From NCBI GenBank assembly GCA_913061075.1, contig CAJXSK010000001.1, forward strand, positions 124,001 to 188,000: 64,000 bases of DNA, written 5' to 3'. Made by a program: the position numbers and the translations under genes. The notes below the pieces were generated by a model. The model did no database searches, was not told the DNA's origin, and was given only the letters and a program-made list of their open reading frames with translations. Each line of letters opens with the position of its first letter. Position 1 is the stretch's first letter. Positions 44,844-54,468 of this stretch are shown here, one piece after another. Source of the stretch: an uncultured Piscirickettsiaceae bacterium. Lineage in GTDB: Bacteria > Pseudomonadota > Gammaproteobacteria > Methylococcales > Cycloclasticaceae.

Positions 44844-46034
44844 ATGAGTTCTTCTTCTCAGCCTTATTGGGCTCTCTCAAGTGTTTACTTTTTCTACTTT
44901 GCTTCATTAGGGATATTAATGCCTTATTTGGGGCTATATTTACAGTCGTTGGGTTATGTCGCTGCACAAATTGGTCTTGTTTTTGCCAGCATCCAAGGGA
45001 CTAAGATTATAGCGCCAAATATATGGGCATGGATTTCAGGAGGGCGCCAAGAAATCATAAAAATGGTTAGGCTCGCAGCATTGTTAAGTGTTGTGTTTTT
45101 TAGTTTTATGCTGATGAATAATACGTTGATGACTATTATTATCATTAGTTTTTTGTTTAGCTTCTTTTGGAACGCTTTATTGTCACAGTTTGAAGTGGTG
45201 ACATTGAATTTATTAGGGGATGAAACAGAAAGCTACGGCAAAATTCGCTTGTGGGGGTCGATTGGTTTTATTCTAGCGGTTGCTGGCGGCGGTTGGGTTT
45301 TAGATTTTATTGGCCTTAAGCACTGGCCGGTCATAACATTAGTTATCTTGAGTCTGGTTGTATTGGCAAGCATGTTTGTTAGAGGTGATCAACGGGTTAA
45401 CACCTCAAAAGCTGAAGGTTCAATGTTGTCGCTTTTAAAAAACAAACAAACAATTGCTTTTTTTATAATCCTTTTTCTTATCCAGGCATCACACGGTCCA
45501 TATTACTCATTCTTTTCAATCTCATTAAATGAAATTGGATTTACAGAAACAGAAGTTGGTTTACTGTGGTCATTGGGCGTTATCGCTGAAATTGTATTAT
45601 TTATGCTGATGCAACGGATACTCAACTATTTATCGTTACGTAACGTTCTGTTGATAAGCATTTTATTAACCATAGTGAGATGGTTAATAATGGGCTGGTT
45701 TCTAAACAATATGACCATGTTGATCATAGCCCAAACTCTACATGCAGTATCTTTTGGTGCGTTTCATTTAGTTGGCATTCAATTTGTTCATAAGCATTTT
45801 ACGGGTGATAACCAAGTAAAAGGTCAAGCGCTATACAGTAGCATTGGCTTTGGTGTTGGTGGTATGTGCGGAAGTTTGATAGCAGGATACTTTTGGGCGT
45901 TAATTGGTCATGAATGGGTGTTCACAATAGCAGCAGGTTTGAGTGTGTTGGCTTTATATGTAGCATGGCAGTGGGTCCACTTTCATCATTTCACAAACAA
46001 AATAATTATTGATGTAGGGCGTTCCCAAGAATAA
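44844..46034 (+). CDS. MFS transporter, HcaT (3-phenylpropionate)-like
   Basis: Inner-membrane transporter of 396 residues with about twelve hydrophobic segments in two halves. The N-terminal pattern (SSVYFFYFASLGILMPYLGLY) is that of the phenylpropionate/HcaT branch of the major facilitator family. So is the FGAFHLVGIQFVHKHF region of the second half. Substrate is not certain: this branch also holds nucleoside-like and sugar symporters. It follows aroC by 96 bases. An aromatic acid substrate would suit a hydrocarbon degrader, but that is inference. Confidence 0.8.
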   Translation: MSSSSQPYWALSSVYFFYFASLGILMPYLGLYLQSLGYVAAQIGLVFASIQGTKIIAPNIWAWISGGRQEIIKMVRLAALLSVVFFSFMLMNNTLMTIIIISFLFSFFWNALLSQFEVVTLNLLGDETESYGKIRLWGSIGFILAVAGGGWVLDFIGLKHWPVITLVILSLVVLASMFVRGDQRVNTSKAEGSMLSLLKNKQTIAFFIILFLIQASHGPYYSFFSISLNEIGFTETEVGLLWSLGVIAEIVLFMLMQRILNYLSLRNVLLISILLTIVRWLIMGWFLNNMTMLIIAQTLHAVSFGAFHLVGIQFVHKHFTGDNQVKGQALYSSIGFGVGGMCGSLIAGYFWALIGHEWVFTIAAGLSVLALYVAWQWVHFHHFTNKIIIDVGRSQE

Positions 46035-46145
46035 AGTTTACAGGCTTTTGGGTGCAAAATACTTGATTTATTTGTTCAACGGTGTTCTATTCATACAAGC
46101 GATTTTTCGCTAAATAATTATAAAAACTTTAAATAGGAGGAAGGC

Positions 46146-47114
46146 ATGTTGCATACAAGCCTGAGATTAGTAACAGGATTAATGTTTCTAGGTTACGGAG
46201 CGTTCTTGTTTGCGTACGAAACAGAAACTGACATTGTAGAACCAAAACTTGAAGCTGCGAAGGTGTACCAGGTAGCTGATTATCGTAATTCCGGTGCTGA
46301 TGGGAGTACTTTATATATTAAAAACTCAAACTTTAGAGTTGTTGATAATATAGGCTTTTATATACCAGACTTGGTTGTAAAAGCTACGCCAAATGACAGT
46401 TCCCAACCTTTAGTATTTGATGACCCAACTTCATTTTCTCTTACACCTTTAAAAGGTAGTGTTGTTTTAGATAGCGCTAAACTTGAAGCATTATTAAATA
46501 AAAAAGTATTTGCATTTAAGGGCGCAACGTTAAGAAATATCAAGGTTAAAACAGCAACGAATGTATTAACATTAAGTGGTCAATTAATACGAAAAGGCCT
46601 GTGGGTTCCTTTTGAGCTTAAGGGTGATATTAAACTAGAAGATGGACATATTTTAAAATACCGTCCTTGGAAAGTGGTTACCGATGGTCAAGATGCAACA
46701 AAAGTTCTTAAAGTAGCAAACGTTGAAATTGACGAACTATTAACGGTTAGAGGACCTGGAGCTAATCTTATAGGTAGCACGGTTGTTCTTGATACATTAA
46801 AACTTTTCCCACCACCTACACTTAATTTAAACATCGCAACAGCCTCCATGGAAGATCGCGGTTTAGTGTTAACGTTTGATAATGGGAGTGGTTCAGACGC
46901 TTCTACATTAGCTGACAGTAATAGCTATATTTTAATTAAGGGCGGTGATGTTAAATTTATGAAGGCAGTGCCAACGAATGCTAGGGTGCAAGTTATGAGT
47001 GCCTCAGAAAATGCAGATCTTGATTTTTGTTTATATGATTATAGAGATCAGCTTTCAGCAGGGTATTTGAAAGTAAAAGAAGATGGCGCAATATTGGCCT
47101 ATTTGAAAAATTAA
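46146..47114 (+). CDS. Secreted protein of unknown family, paralogue A
   Basis: I do not recognise this family. The 322 residues begin with a hydrophobic export signal (about 1-23, LVTGLMFLGYGAFLFA). The mature protein looks all-beta: it has repeated valine/leucine-rich strands and no cysteine pairs. Segments shared with the next gene are R(N/D)SGAD, NIGFYI, VFDD, GSVVL, LFPPP, NSYI and LYDYR. The middle (LTLSGQLIRKGLWVPFELKG, near 138-157) loosely recalls lipid-binding DUF2993-type repeats; I rate that weak. It has a very strong AGGAGGAAGG ribosome-binding site, so high expression is likely. Confidence 0.8.
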   Translation: MLHTSLRLVTGLMFLGYGAFLFAYETETDIVEPKLEAAKVYQVADYRNSGADGSTLYIKNSNFRVVDNIGFYIPDLVVKATPNDSSQPLVFDDPTSFSLTPLKGSVVLDSAKLEALLNKKVFAFKGATLRNIKVKTATNVLTLSGQLIRKGLWVPFELKGDIKLEDGHILKYRPWKVVTDGQDATKVLKVANVEIDELLTVRGPGANLIGSTVVLDTLKLFPPPTLNLNIATASMEDRGLVLTFDNGSGSDASTLADSNSYILIKGGDVKFMKAVPTNARVQVMSASENADLDFCLYDYRDQLSAGYLKVKEDGAILAYLKN

Positions 47115-47146
47115 AACGGCATCTGACCTGATTAGGAGTAAATAAA

Positions 47147-48442
47147 ATGCATTATAAAAAAATTATAAAAATTGCAATGGGCATGCTGTTAACTGTTGGA
47201 GTTTCAAGCAGTTTAATGGCTGATTCATTTATCAATAAGCAACAACAAGACCTTAAAAATGCTCGTGCACAATGGCAACAAAAAAACATACCATCAGGTA
47301 TGCAAGCGGGTGATTTGAGGGAGACAACTGAACGCGATTCTGGTGCTGATAATGTTTCAATGTACTTACAAAACGTTAATTTTGACGTAGTAGAAAATAT
47401 TGGTTTTTACATCGAAAAGTTAAAAGTAACGCTTGAACCTAAAGTGGCGGGTAATCCAGTTGTATTTGATGATGTTGAAAGCTTTACGATCAATGTTCAT
47501 AGTGGCTCGGTTGTTTTGAGTCCTCAAGTTATCACCGACTTATTCAATAATCATATTTTGGATTATTGGCCACGTCCTCTAGATGAGTTAACTATCACAA
47601 CAAAAGATGATTACTTAGAAGTTGAAGGAGATCTGAAACTTTGGAGTTGGTTTCCAGGTATTTGGTTACCTGCAGACCTAGGTGGTAAAATTGTTCTTAA
47701 TGGTGACAATAAGTTAGTCTACGAGATTGACGATGTGCGAGTTCTTGGTATTCCATTATACGGCTTATTAAGCGCTATCTTTATTGACCTTGACCTGTTG
47801 TTATCAATTGAAAGGGAAGGCGCTGAGTTAGTAGACAGTGTATTGGTGCTCGATCATACGTCAGTGTTTCCACCACCAGCACTTTCTGGCCGCATAGCTT
47901 CTGCTAGCTTAGATTCTGACGGTTTGCGTTTAGTGTTTGCTGATAATGATTCTGCTACATTCTCTAAACCTTCTGTGGCTGCAAATAGTTATATTTGGGC
48001 ACAGTCTGGTGATCCAAGGTTATTCGACATTGTTGTGAATAATGGCACTGTGCAAGTGCTTCCTGAAGATGCAAGCAAACCGCTTCGTTTTAATCTTTAT
48101 GATTATAGGAAACAAGTGGCTGCTGGAACGCTCAAGATGGCAAAAAATGGCGATATTATTGCAACTGTTCCCTCATCAGAAGGGCCAGATTATAGAGCAT
48201 CTGCTTCTTCATCTAACAGCTCATCTCCGGCGTCATCAGAACCAGATGCTGGGTGTGTGAACAGGGCTGGTTTTAATGTTTGCGAGGAGAAGGTAGTTAA
48301 AAAAATGACGCCAGTTAAAGCAGCTGTTGTTAAGGTTAAAGAAACTGTTGCTCCATTAACTACTGACGATAAAATTAGTCTTAAAACTGTTAAAGCAGGC
48401 ACATGTTTCAACCGTGCTGGTTTCGTAGTTGATTGTATGTAA
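47147..48442 (+). CDS. Secreted protein of unknown family, paralogue B, with repeated Cys motif
   Basis: The 431 residues start with a signal peptide (about 1-25, ending SSLMA) and contain the same beta-rich body as the gene 32 bases upstream, with the same landmark motifs. About 85 extra C-terminal residues form a Ser-rich linker (ASASSSNSSSPASS). Two near-identical cysteine motifs follow, CVNRAGFNVC and CFNRAGFVVDC, separated by a Lys/Val-rich stretch. The motifs could form disulphides or bind a ligand. Function is unknown. The pair ends with a strong terminator, so it is a two-gene operon. Confidence 0.8.
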   Translation: MHYKKIIKIAMGMLLTVGVSSSLMADSFINKQQQDLKNARAQWQQKNIPSGMQAGDLRETTERDSGADNVSMYLQNVNFDVVENIGFYIEKLKVTLEPKVAGNPVVFDDVESFTINVHSGSVVLSPQVITDLFNNHILDYWPRPLDELTITTKDDYLEVEGDLKLWSWFPGIWLPADLGGKIVLNGDNKLVYEIDDVRVLGIPLYGLLSAIFIDLDLLLSIEREGAELVDSVLVLDHTSVFPPPALSGRIASASLDSDGLRLVFADNDSATFSKPSVAANSYIWAQSGDPRLFDIVVNNGTVQVLPEDASKPLRFNLYDYRKQVAAGTLKMAKNGDIIATVPSSEGPDYRASASSSNSSSPASSEPDAGCVNRAGFNVCEEKVVKKMTPVKAAVVKVKETVAPLTTDDKISLKTVKAGTCFNRAGFVVDCM

Positions 48443-48460
48443 TAAGTGTTATTTGTTTGA

Positions 48461-48488
48461 AAAATGCCCCGTTTGGGGCATTTTTTTT
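48461..48488 (+). terminator. Terminator after the secreted paralogue pair
   Basis: A 10-bp stem (AAAATGCCCC / GGGGCATTTT) with a 4-base GTTT loop runs into eight further Ts. Confidence 0.93.
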
Positions 48489-48520
48489 ATATTTAAATTA
48501 TGATGTAAGCATAATACTTA

Positions 48521-49432
48521 ATGGATGATATTTGGATGAGTAATTTTCAGTCAAAAAAGTTAACTATTGGCATTTCATCAATGGCATTATTTGATTTGGT
48601 AGAATCAAATAAGATATTTGAGACAGAAGGGAAAGAGGCGTATTGTGCCTATCAAATTTCGCGCGAAGATGAAGTGCTTAACCCAGGGGTTGCTTATCCC
48701 TTAGTAAAAAAATTACTGAAACTAAATCATCGCTTACCAACACCATTAGTTGAGGTTATTTTACTGTCTCGTAATAGTGCTGATACTGGGCTGAGAGTTT
48801 TTAACTCGATAAAAGAGCATGCGTTAGATATCACTAGGGCTGCATTTACGAGCGGCAACTCACCTTTTTCTTACATTTCAGCCTTTGATGTAGATCTTTT
48901 TTTATCGACCTCTCCAGGCGATGTACGCCAGGCATTAGATACTGGCCATGCAGCTGCAACTATTCTTTCTGGAAAAGCTAATGATAGCGAGAATAGCGAT
49001 CTGTGTATCGCTTTTGATGGTGATGCTGTCATCTTTTCGGACGAATCAGAACGTATTTATAAAGAGAAAGGTTTAGATGCATTTACAGAAAATGAGCAAT
49101 TAGATGCCAAAAAACCGATGTCTGGTGGACCATTCAAATCATTTTTGTCGGCACTTCATAATTTACAAAGCCATTTTAATGAGGAAGAATCACCTATCAG
49201 AACGGCGCTTGTAACTGCGCGTTCAGCACCAGCGCATGAACGCGTCGTAAGAACATTACGGTCTTGGGATATTCGAATTGATGAAGCATTGTTTTTGGGC
49301 GGTCTAGAAAAAGGTGTTTTTCTTAAATCTTTTGGTGCGGATATATTTTTTGATGACCAAACAACGCATTGTGATTCAGCTAATCAGCACGTAGCGACAG
49401 GGCATGTGCCACATGGTGTTGCAAACGAATAG
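48521..49432 (+). CDS. 5'-nucleotidase (cytosolic NT5C1-like family)
   Basis: Predicted to dephosphorylate nucleoside 5'-monophosphates, a HAD-like family shared with animal cytosolic 5'-nucleotidase I. The 303 residues include LTIGISSMALFDL (about 14-26) with the family start. CIAFDGDAVIFSDESE near 161-176 holds the DGDA segment. TALVTARSAPAHERVVRTL and FFDDQTTHCDSA are further conserved pieces. The start could also be the ATG at 48536 (MSNFQSKK); neither has a strong site. It ends one base from the convergent fimX-like gene. Confidence 0.85.
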   Translation: MDDIWMSNFQSKKLTIGISSMALFDLVESNKIFETEGKEAYCAYQISREDEVLNPGVAYPLVKKLLKLNHRLPTPLVEVILLSRNSADTGLRVFNSIKEHALDITRAAFTSGNSPFSYISAFDVDLFLSTSPGDVRQALDTGHAAATILSGKANDSENSDLCIAFDGDAVIFSDESERIYKEKGLDAFTENEQLDAKKPMSGGPFKSFLSALHNLQSHFNEEESPIRTALVTARSAPAHERVVRTLRSWDIRIDEALFLGGLEKGVFLKSFGADIFFDDQTTHCDSANQHVATGHVPHGVANE

Positions 49433-51514
49433 TTAGTCTTTAAGACTAAAATCAAAGACCATTTTGTCAGCAGGTTTTTGTAAAAAGTACCCCTGCACAG
49501 CATTGATGCCAATATTCCATAATATAGCAAGAACGTTTGCATTTTCTACAGACTTTGCAATTGTTTTAACATTGTTTCTTTTTGTTACTTTAACAAGCTT
49601 TTCAATCACTTTTTTTGACGCGGGATCGTTTAGTAAACTCTGAGTAAACGAACCGTCAATTTTTAGATAATCCACAGAGTACTCTTTTAATAACGCGTCG
49701 GTGATTTCAGTGAAACCCACTTGATCAAATGCTATTTGACAACCACATTCATCTTTAGCAATAGAAATAAACTCTTTTAACGTATCAGGATCATCTTTTA
49801 AATCAGAAAAATTAATTTGAAACACTAAAAGGCTTGGGTCGATACCATAAAACTTTACATCGGCTATTAAGGTTTCGATGAATTGATCATATTTATACGT
49901 ATTGATAGATAATGTTATGAAAAATTTACGCTTAACACCTTGCCGTGAAGCTTGCCTAATTTGTTGAATAGTATTACGTAGAACCCACTCGTCTAGCTGA
50001 GATATAAGACCGGTTTTTTCTGCTGTTAAGATAAAGCTATCAGGAGGGATGTGTTTGTTCTTTTCATCCATAATGCGTAGAAGTACGGCATAGTTTTCGG
50101 TGTTTTTTTCTGACAAATCTACGATAGGTTGAAAAAGTGTTTGTAAGCGGTTTTCCTCTAATGCACTTTGAATGAGATTTACACTCTGTTTTTCTTCAAT
50201 TAGTTCATTAATGGGTGTGCTTATTGAGTCATATACGTGAATTTTTTCACCTTCATTATTGGATGCTTTGTCACATGCCTTATCTGCTTGTGATATAAGG
50301 TGTTCTGCTGATGTAACTCTTTGATCTAGAAAGCTAATGCCGATACTTAGCGACGCTTTAATATAATCACTTTCTTCTCCAAAAATAGTATCATTTGTAA
50401 GAGTAATAATTTTTTGGCAATGTAGTAAAAAGTCCGAGCGGTCTAATTCCGATGAAAATAATGTAAAAATAGAATCACCGTATTTGGCTAGTACATCTCC
50501 TTGACCGCATGATTCTTTAATAATTGATGTTATTGAGTGTATTATTTTGTCTGTTTGCTGAAGTGTATACTTGTTCCTAATTTGACGAAAATCATTAATC
50601 AAAATCACTGCTAAAGAGCCCTGTGTAGACTCTTCTTGGACTTTGCTGTTGATATGTTCGATGATGAATTTTTTGTTATGTATGCCGCTTTCATGATCAA
50701 AGCTGCGCAAATCGGTAAAGCCTTTATCTATGTTGCTCCAAGCATCCGGGTTATGAACAAGTACTTGAGTGCACAAGCTATTGGCGACCAAGCATTTCGT
50801 TTTATAAATTGTTGTAACAAATGATTCGCCCCCTCTTTTTTGAATTAAAACAGAACTTGTTTTGTTGTCTGGCAACGATTCAAGTGATGTGTTTAAAGTA
50901 CTTTTTTTATCGGAATGATTCGTGGAAGAGCTTGATTCACTAAATTCTTTGACAGTGGTTTGGGTTAATTTTTCATCGTCGGGAATATTAAATATTCTTT
51001 TGTATGCATCGTTAACAGACCAATATTGATTATCATGAATAAGTGCAACACCATCCTCGGTGTTGTTTAAGAATGAGTCAAAACGAGAATGTTCGTTCTT
51101 GGCTTTAATTCTCGACACATGAAATAATGAACGATGGTGTTGGAAGTTAAGTTCTCTATGAATTGAGTTTGTAGTTAAGTGAATAGGGCTTAATGTTCGA
51201 ATATCAATTACTTTATTTCCAAAAGAATTAATATCGAATTTTTCTAAATCATCAGTAAAGATTATTTTGGGTACTTGTTGCAGCTCGGCTTTCAATTGTG
51301 AATGTTGCTGAATGCTTTTTGTTGTATGGTTATTGAAGTTTATTAAAACTAAATCAACTTTTTGTAATTTCTTTATATGTTTTATACAGTTTTTGAAATT
51401 TGTATATTGAACGACAACGTTAGGAAAGTTGAGTAAGCTCTTCGATAATAATGTTTGCTCATCCTTGCTTAAATTTATCACCAGAATGTTAGAACTTGTA
51501 CTAACAGCGTCCAT
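49433..51514 (-). CDS. fimX: FimX-like degenerate GGDEF/EAL c-di-GMP receptor
   Basis: The 693 residues match Pseudomonas FimX in length and layout. A receiver-like domain without phosphoacceptor signature spans about 8-110, and a PAS segment about 150-260. A GGDEF domain is changed to GDSIF (near 345-349). An EAL domain has VLLR where active enzymes have EALLR, and its metal-binding DDFGTG is replaced by DQVGFTE. Both activities should be lost while c-di-GMP binding may remain. FimX controls type IV pilus assembly and twitching. No pil genes are in view. The gene symbol rests on motif signature and synteny with the unknown gene, the EF-P genes and psd. Confidence 0.82.
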   Translation of the reverse strand: MDAVSTSSNILVINLSKDEQTLLSKSLLNFPNVVVQYTNFKNCIKHIKKLQKVDLVLINFNNHTTKSIQQHSQLKAELQQVPKIIFTDDLEKFDINSFGNKVIDIRTLSPIHLTTNSIHRELNFQHHRSLFHVSRIKAKNEHSRFDSFLNNTEDGVALIHDNQYWSVNDAYKRIFNIPDDEKLTQTTVKEFSESSSSTNHSDKKSTLNTSLESLPDNKTSSVLIQKRGGESFVTTIYKTKCLVANSLCTQVLVHNPDAWSNIDKGFTDLRSFDHESGIHNKKFIIEHINSKVQEESTQGSLAVILINDFRQIRNKYTLQQTDKIIHSITSIIKESCGQGDVLAKYGDSIFTLFSSELDRSDFLLHCQKIITLTNDTIFGEESDYIKASLSIGISFLDQRVTSAEHLISQADKACDKASNNEGEKIHVYDSISTPINELIEEKQSVNLIQSALEENRLQTLFQPIVDLSEKNTENYAVLLRIMDEKNKHIPPDSFILTAEKTGLISQLDEWVLRNTIQQIRQASRQGVKRKFFITLSINTYKYDQFIETLIADVKFYGIDPSLLVFQINFSDLKDDPDTLKEFISIAKDECGCQIAFDQVGFTEITDALLKEYSVDYLKIDGSFTQSLLNDPASKKVIEKLVKVTKRNNVKTIAKSVENANVLAILWNIGINAVQGYFLQKPADKMVFDFSLKD

Positions 51515-51547
51515 TTAGGTACCAGAAGTATTTTACGTAGGTTTACC

Positions 51548-53311
51548 TTAACCTTCTTTGATTGTTTTTTGAAGGGTATATCGTGTGAATACGGCATTTG
51601 TTTCAACTAACTTAGAAATGGTGTAGGTTTCTAGCTGGCTCTCAATTTTCAATTCTAAATTGATTCGGGTGTTTTCTAGCGGGGATATGCTAATAATTGC
51701 ATCGGGTTGGTTTAATTTTTCAACGCTAGGTAAAAATAGAACCTCTCTAGAGCGTATTGATTTATCAGTATTGCATATAACACCCAATTTGATATTGGGT
51801 GCTATTAGTTCAACGCCTAATGAAATTCCATCACCTTCAAGATTATCAAGGCGACGAATGATTGCAAGTTCAAGTTTTTTTTCCTTTATTGTCTCAATAC
51901 CGATTAAATCAGCTGCTTGTAGTAAAGATTTATTTTCTTGCGAAACTTTGAACCTGAATCCAGATGCACTAGAGTCTTTTTGAATAGCATCTAAATGATT
52001 CGCATTTCCGGTTTGTTTGGTGTTTTTATTTTTGCTCCATATATCCACTGACTTTATTGTTTTGTGATCTGTTTCTTTAATAACACGACCTATATCTTTC
52101 TCGCTTCTTAAAAAATTATTACCATGAGTGTTATTCGCAAAAGGGTTGTTTTCTATAGGTATGATTTCAACATTGGATAGGCCAAATGTACTCTGTTTTT
52201 TGCCTGTCGGTTTTCTACCAAGTGAAACAGACGGGGTATCATTGGGAAATAATTTTTTAATAATGTTTTTAAACCCAGGGTAAATAACGATTTCTTTTGA
52301 CTCGTCCGTGCGGGCAAATTGTCGATTGTGCGGTTTTTGCCAGCAGGGCAGTAGTTTTTGAATGACAGCACTGTTTAGTAATGTTTTATTTGCAGATTTA
52401 TCTAACGCCAGTGATGTGAAGTGTTGCGTTAATAATTCATTTTCAAAGAAAAGAATGTTTTCTTCGTGTTCTTGATAAGCGTTAATATTTGTAACTTCTA
52501 GATTTTTATACGGATTAATAAAAAAACTGGTGTGTTCGGTTTTTTCTTTAGTTAGTGAAACAGTTTGTGCTTGACTATTAATAATATCGTGAATCTTTAA
52601 AATATCTCTCTGACGAAATCTATTCAACAAAGCAAGGTGGGTATAATTTATTTTAATGAACTCGTTAGTAATGTTGGAGGATGCATGTTTATTTTCACTA
52701 TTTATTCCAGTTTCTATATTATCCAACGCGTAATTTTGAGCATGGCATAGCAACGCGTTGGTTTCATCCCAATTGCAAACCGCGCTTGTGCGATAAGTTA
52801 ATGAAGAGAAAAGTTGGATAAGACTCAAGAGGCTTAATATTCTATGAATGATAATCGCTTGTTGGTGTTGATTAAATATACGGTGTTCTTTCTGATTCAT
52901 ATGGGATGTTTCAGAAGAAAAGCTGTCCGATTTAATAATATCTACGTATACATCTATGAATGCATTCAAGACTGACAGTAGTTTTTCTACCAAATAGTTT
53001 GATTTATCTTCTAGAGGAAACTTAGCATCGATGACTTCTTTAATACATTCATCATAAAACACATATAAATTGGGAATGATCTTTTCTATTAATGTGAACC
53101 TGGTTTTATCGCTAAGTTTGTTTGTGAGAATGGCTGATGCTGCAATGTTAAAATTTTCACCGATAACAGTTACATTTAATATGGGAAGGTTTTGAAGCCA
53201 TTTGCTAATACCGTCATCCGTGGGAGAAAATGGTAAGACTTGCGTGTCGATTATACTCGTTGGGTTACGAAGTCGATCTTCTTGAGATTTTTGAAACGAT
53301 TTGTTTTCCAT
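51548..53311 (-). CDS. Hypothetical protein next to fimX, possible PilZ-like C-terminus
   Basis: Not recognised with certainty. From the ATG at 53311 it has 587 residues; an in-frame TTG two codons earlier is less likely. The first 300 residues are mostly helical with no signal peptide or membrane helix. The centre is polar and Lys/Asn-rich. The last 140 residues are beta-rich (ELAIIRRLDNLEGDGISLGVELI), loosely like a PilZ barrel, but lack the RxxxR c-di-GMP signature. It is 33 bases upstream of the fimX-like gene in one operon, so a cytoplasmic signalling or scaffold role with it is inferred. Confidence 0.7.
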   Translation of the reverse strand: MENKSFQKSQEDRLRNPTSIIDTQVLPFSPTDDGISKWLQNLPILNVTVIGENFNIAASAILTNKLSDKTRFTLIEKIIPNLYVFYDECIKEVIDAKFPLEDKSNYLVEKLLSVLNAFIDVYVDIIKSDSFSSETSHMNQKEHRIFNQHQQAIIIHRILSLLSLIQLFSSLTYRTSAVCNWDETNALLCHAQNYALDNIETGINSENKHASSNITNEFIKINYTHLALLNRFRQRDILKIHDIINSQAQTVSLTKEKTEHTSFFINPYKNLEVTNINAYQEHEENILFFENELLTQHFTSLALDKSANKTLLNSAVIQKLLPCWQKPHNRQFARTDESKEIVIYPGFKNIIKKLFPNDTPSVSLGRKPTGKKQSTFGLSNVEIIPIENNPFANNTHGNNFLRSEKDIGRVIKETDHKTIKSVDIWSKNKNTKQTGNANHLDAIQKDSSASGFRFKVSQENKSLLQAADLIGIETIKEKKLELAIIRRLDNLEGDGISLGVELIAPNIKLGVICNTDKSIRSREVLFLPSVEKLNQPDAIISISPLENTRINLELKIESQLETYTISKLVETNAVFTRYTLQKTIKEG

Positions 53312-53395
53312 GAACAAAAAATAGTGTCTTTGATTAAGACTTAGTATAGTTGAGTTTTGAAAACTAACTAGTTGGTCTACAGAACTTATAAGTAT

Positions 53396-54409
53396 TTAAG
53401 TTATTAGGGTTTTATTGGCTTCTCCTTGAACTTCAGTAACGAGTTTTGGAACAAGGTAACCAGGAAGTATTTGTTGTATTTTTTTGTAAATAACGAGCGC
53501 ATCCTTTTGTGCTATATCAAAATGTGCCGCGCCATCAACTTTGTCTAATAAATGAAGATAATAGGGCTGAATGTCATTATCGAACAGCTTGTAACTTAAG
53601 TCGATGAGCGTTTTTGGATTATCGTTAACCCCTTTTAGAAGTACTGTTTGGTTCAATAATGAAATTTTAGCTTTTTTTAACGTGTTTATCGCACGTTCCA
53701 CATCGTCAGATAACTCCTGGGGGTGATTAACGTGTAAAACAAAAATTGTTTTGAGAGACGTGTTCTTTATTATATCTATAAGTCTGTTTGTGACTCTATT
53801 GGGCAAGACAACGGGAAGTCGCGTGTGGATGCGTAAACGCTTAATGTGTTTGATGGATTGTAATGCTTCAATAACATTAGCTAATCGTTGATCACTGAGA
53901 GTGAGGGGGTCTCCACCACTTAATATGACTTCTTCAATTTCTTCGTGGTTTTTTAGATACGTTAATACTTTTTCAAAATGTGCTGGGGTTGAACTATTGT
54001 TAGTATAAGGAAATGCTCTTCTAAAACAATAGCGGCAATGAATGGCGCAAGCACCGGTTACAATTAGCAACACGCGGCCGTAATATTTATGAATCAGACC
54101 AGGTAATATGGTTGCTTTATCATCCCCCACAGGGTCTTGTGTAAATAACGTGTTTTTGTCTAATTCTGCGGGCAGTGGTAGAACTTGTTTTAATAATGGA
54201 TCAAGCGGATCATTTTTATTGATTTTTGAGGCAAAACTACGTGTCACTAATAATGGAAATAATTTGTTAGCTCTTTCATGTTCTTCTAAATCATTAATAT
54301 CTAGGTTTAGATAGGCTAACAATTTATCTAACTGCGTAAATGCGCCACTGAGTTCTTGTTGCCAAGTTTGGGAGTTAGAAATTTTTACAACGCTGTCCAT
54401 CCGAAGCAT
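53396..54409 (-). CDS. epmB: EF-P lysine 2,3-aminomutase EpmB
   Basis: Radical SAM enzyme that turns alpha-lysine into beta-lysine for EF-P modification. The 337 residues fit EpmB rather than the longer KamA enzymes. The iron-sulphur motif CAIHCRYCFRR is near 119-129. LSGGDPLTL (SAM binding) is near 163-171, and a lysine/PLP-binding region (LLDKVDGAAHF) is in the last quarter. Divergent from efp with 59 bases between, the standard arrangement. Confidence 0.94.
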   Translation of the reverse strand: MLRMDSVVKISNSQTWQQELSGAFTQLDKLLAYLNLDINDLEEHERANKLFPLLVTRSFASKINKNDPLDPLLKQVLPLPAELDKNTLFTQDPVGDDKATILPGLIHKYYGRVLLIVTGACAIHCRYCFRRAFPYTNNSSTPAHFEKVLTYLKNHEEIEEVILSGGDPLTLSDQRLANVIEALQSIKHIKRLRIHTRLPVVLPNRVTNRLIDIIKNTSLKTIFVLHVNHPQELSDDVERAINTLKKAKISLLNQTVLLKGVNDNPKTLIDLSYKLFDNDIQPYYLHLLDKVDGAAHFDIAQKDALVIYKKIQQILPGYLVPKLVTEVQGEANKTLIT

Positions 54410-54468
54410 TATAATAAGCTTTACAAAGAATAACTCTAAAACTATTAAACTAAATAACGAGAATTAAT

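Noticed and set aside
46098-46111. AGCGA-TTTT-TCGCT hairpin ahead of the secreted paralogues as a terminator
   Set aside because: The 5-bp stem has no following T tract and sits just before a strong ribosome-binding site; too weak to call.
49433-51514. Active diguanylate cyclase or phosphodiesterase
   Set aside because: Neither GGDEF nor the EAL glutamate and metal-binding aspartates are intact.
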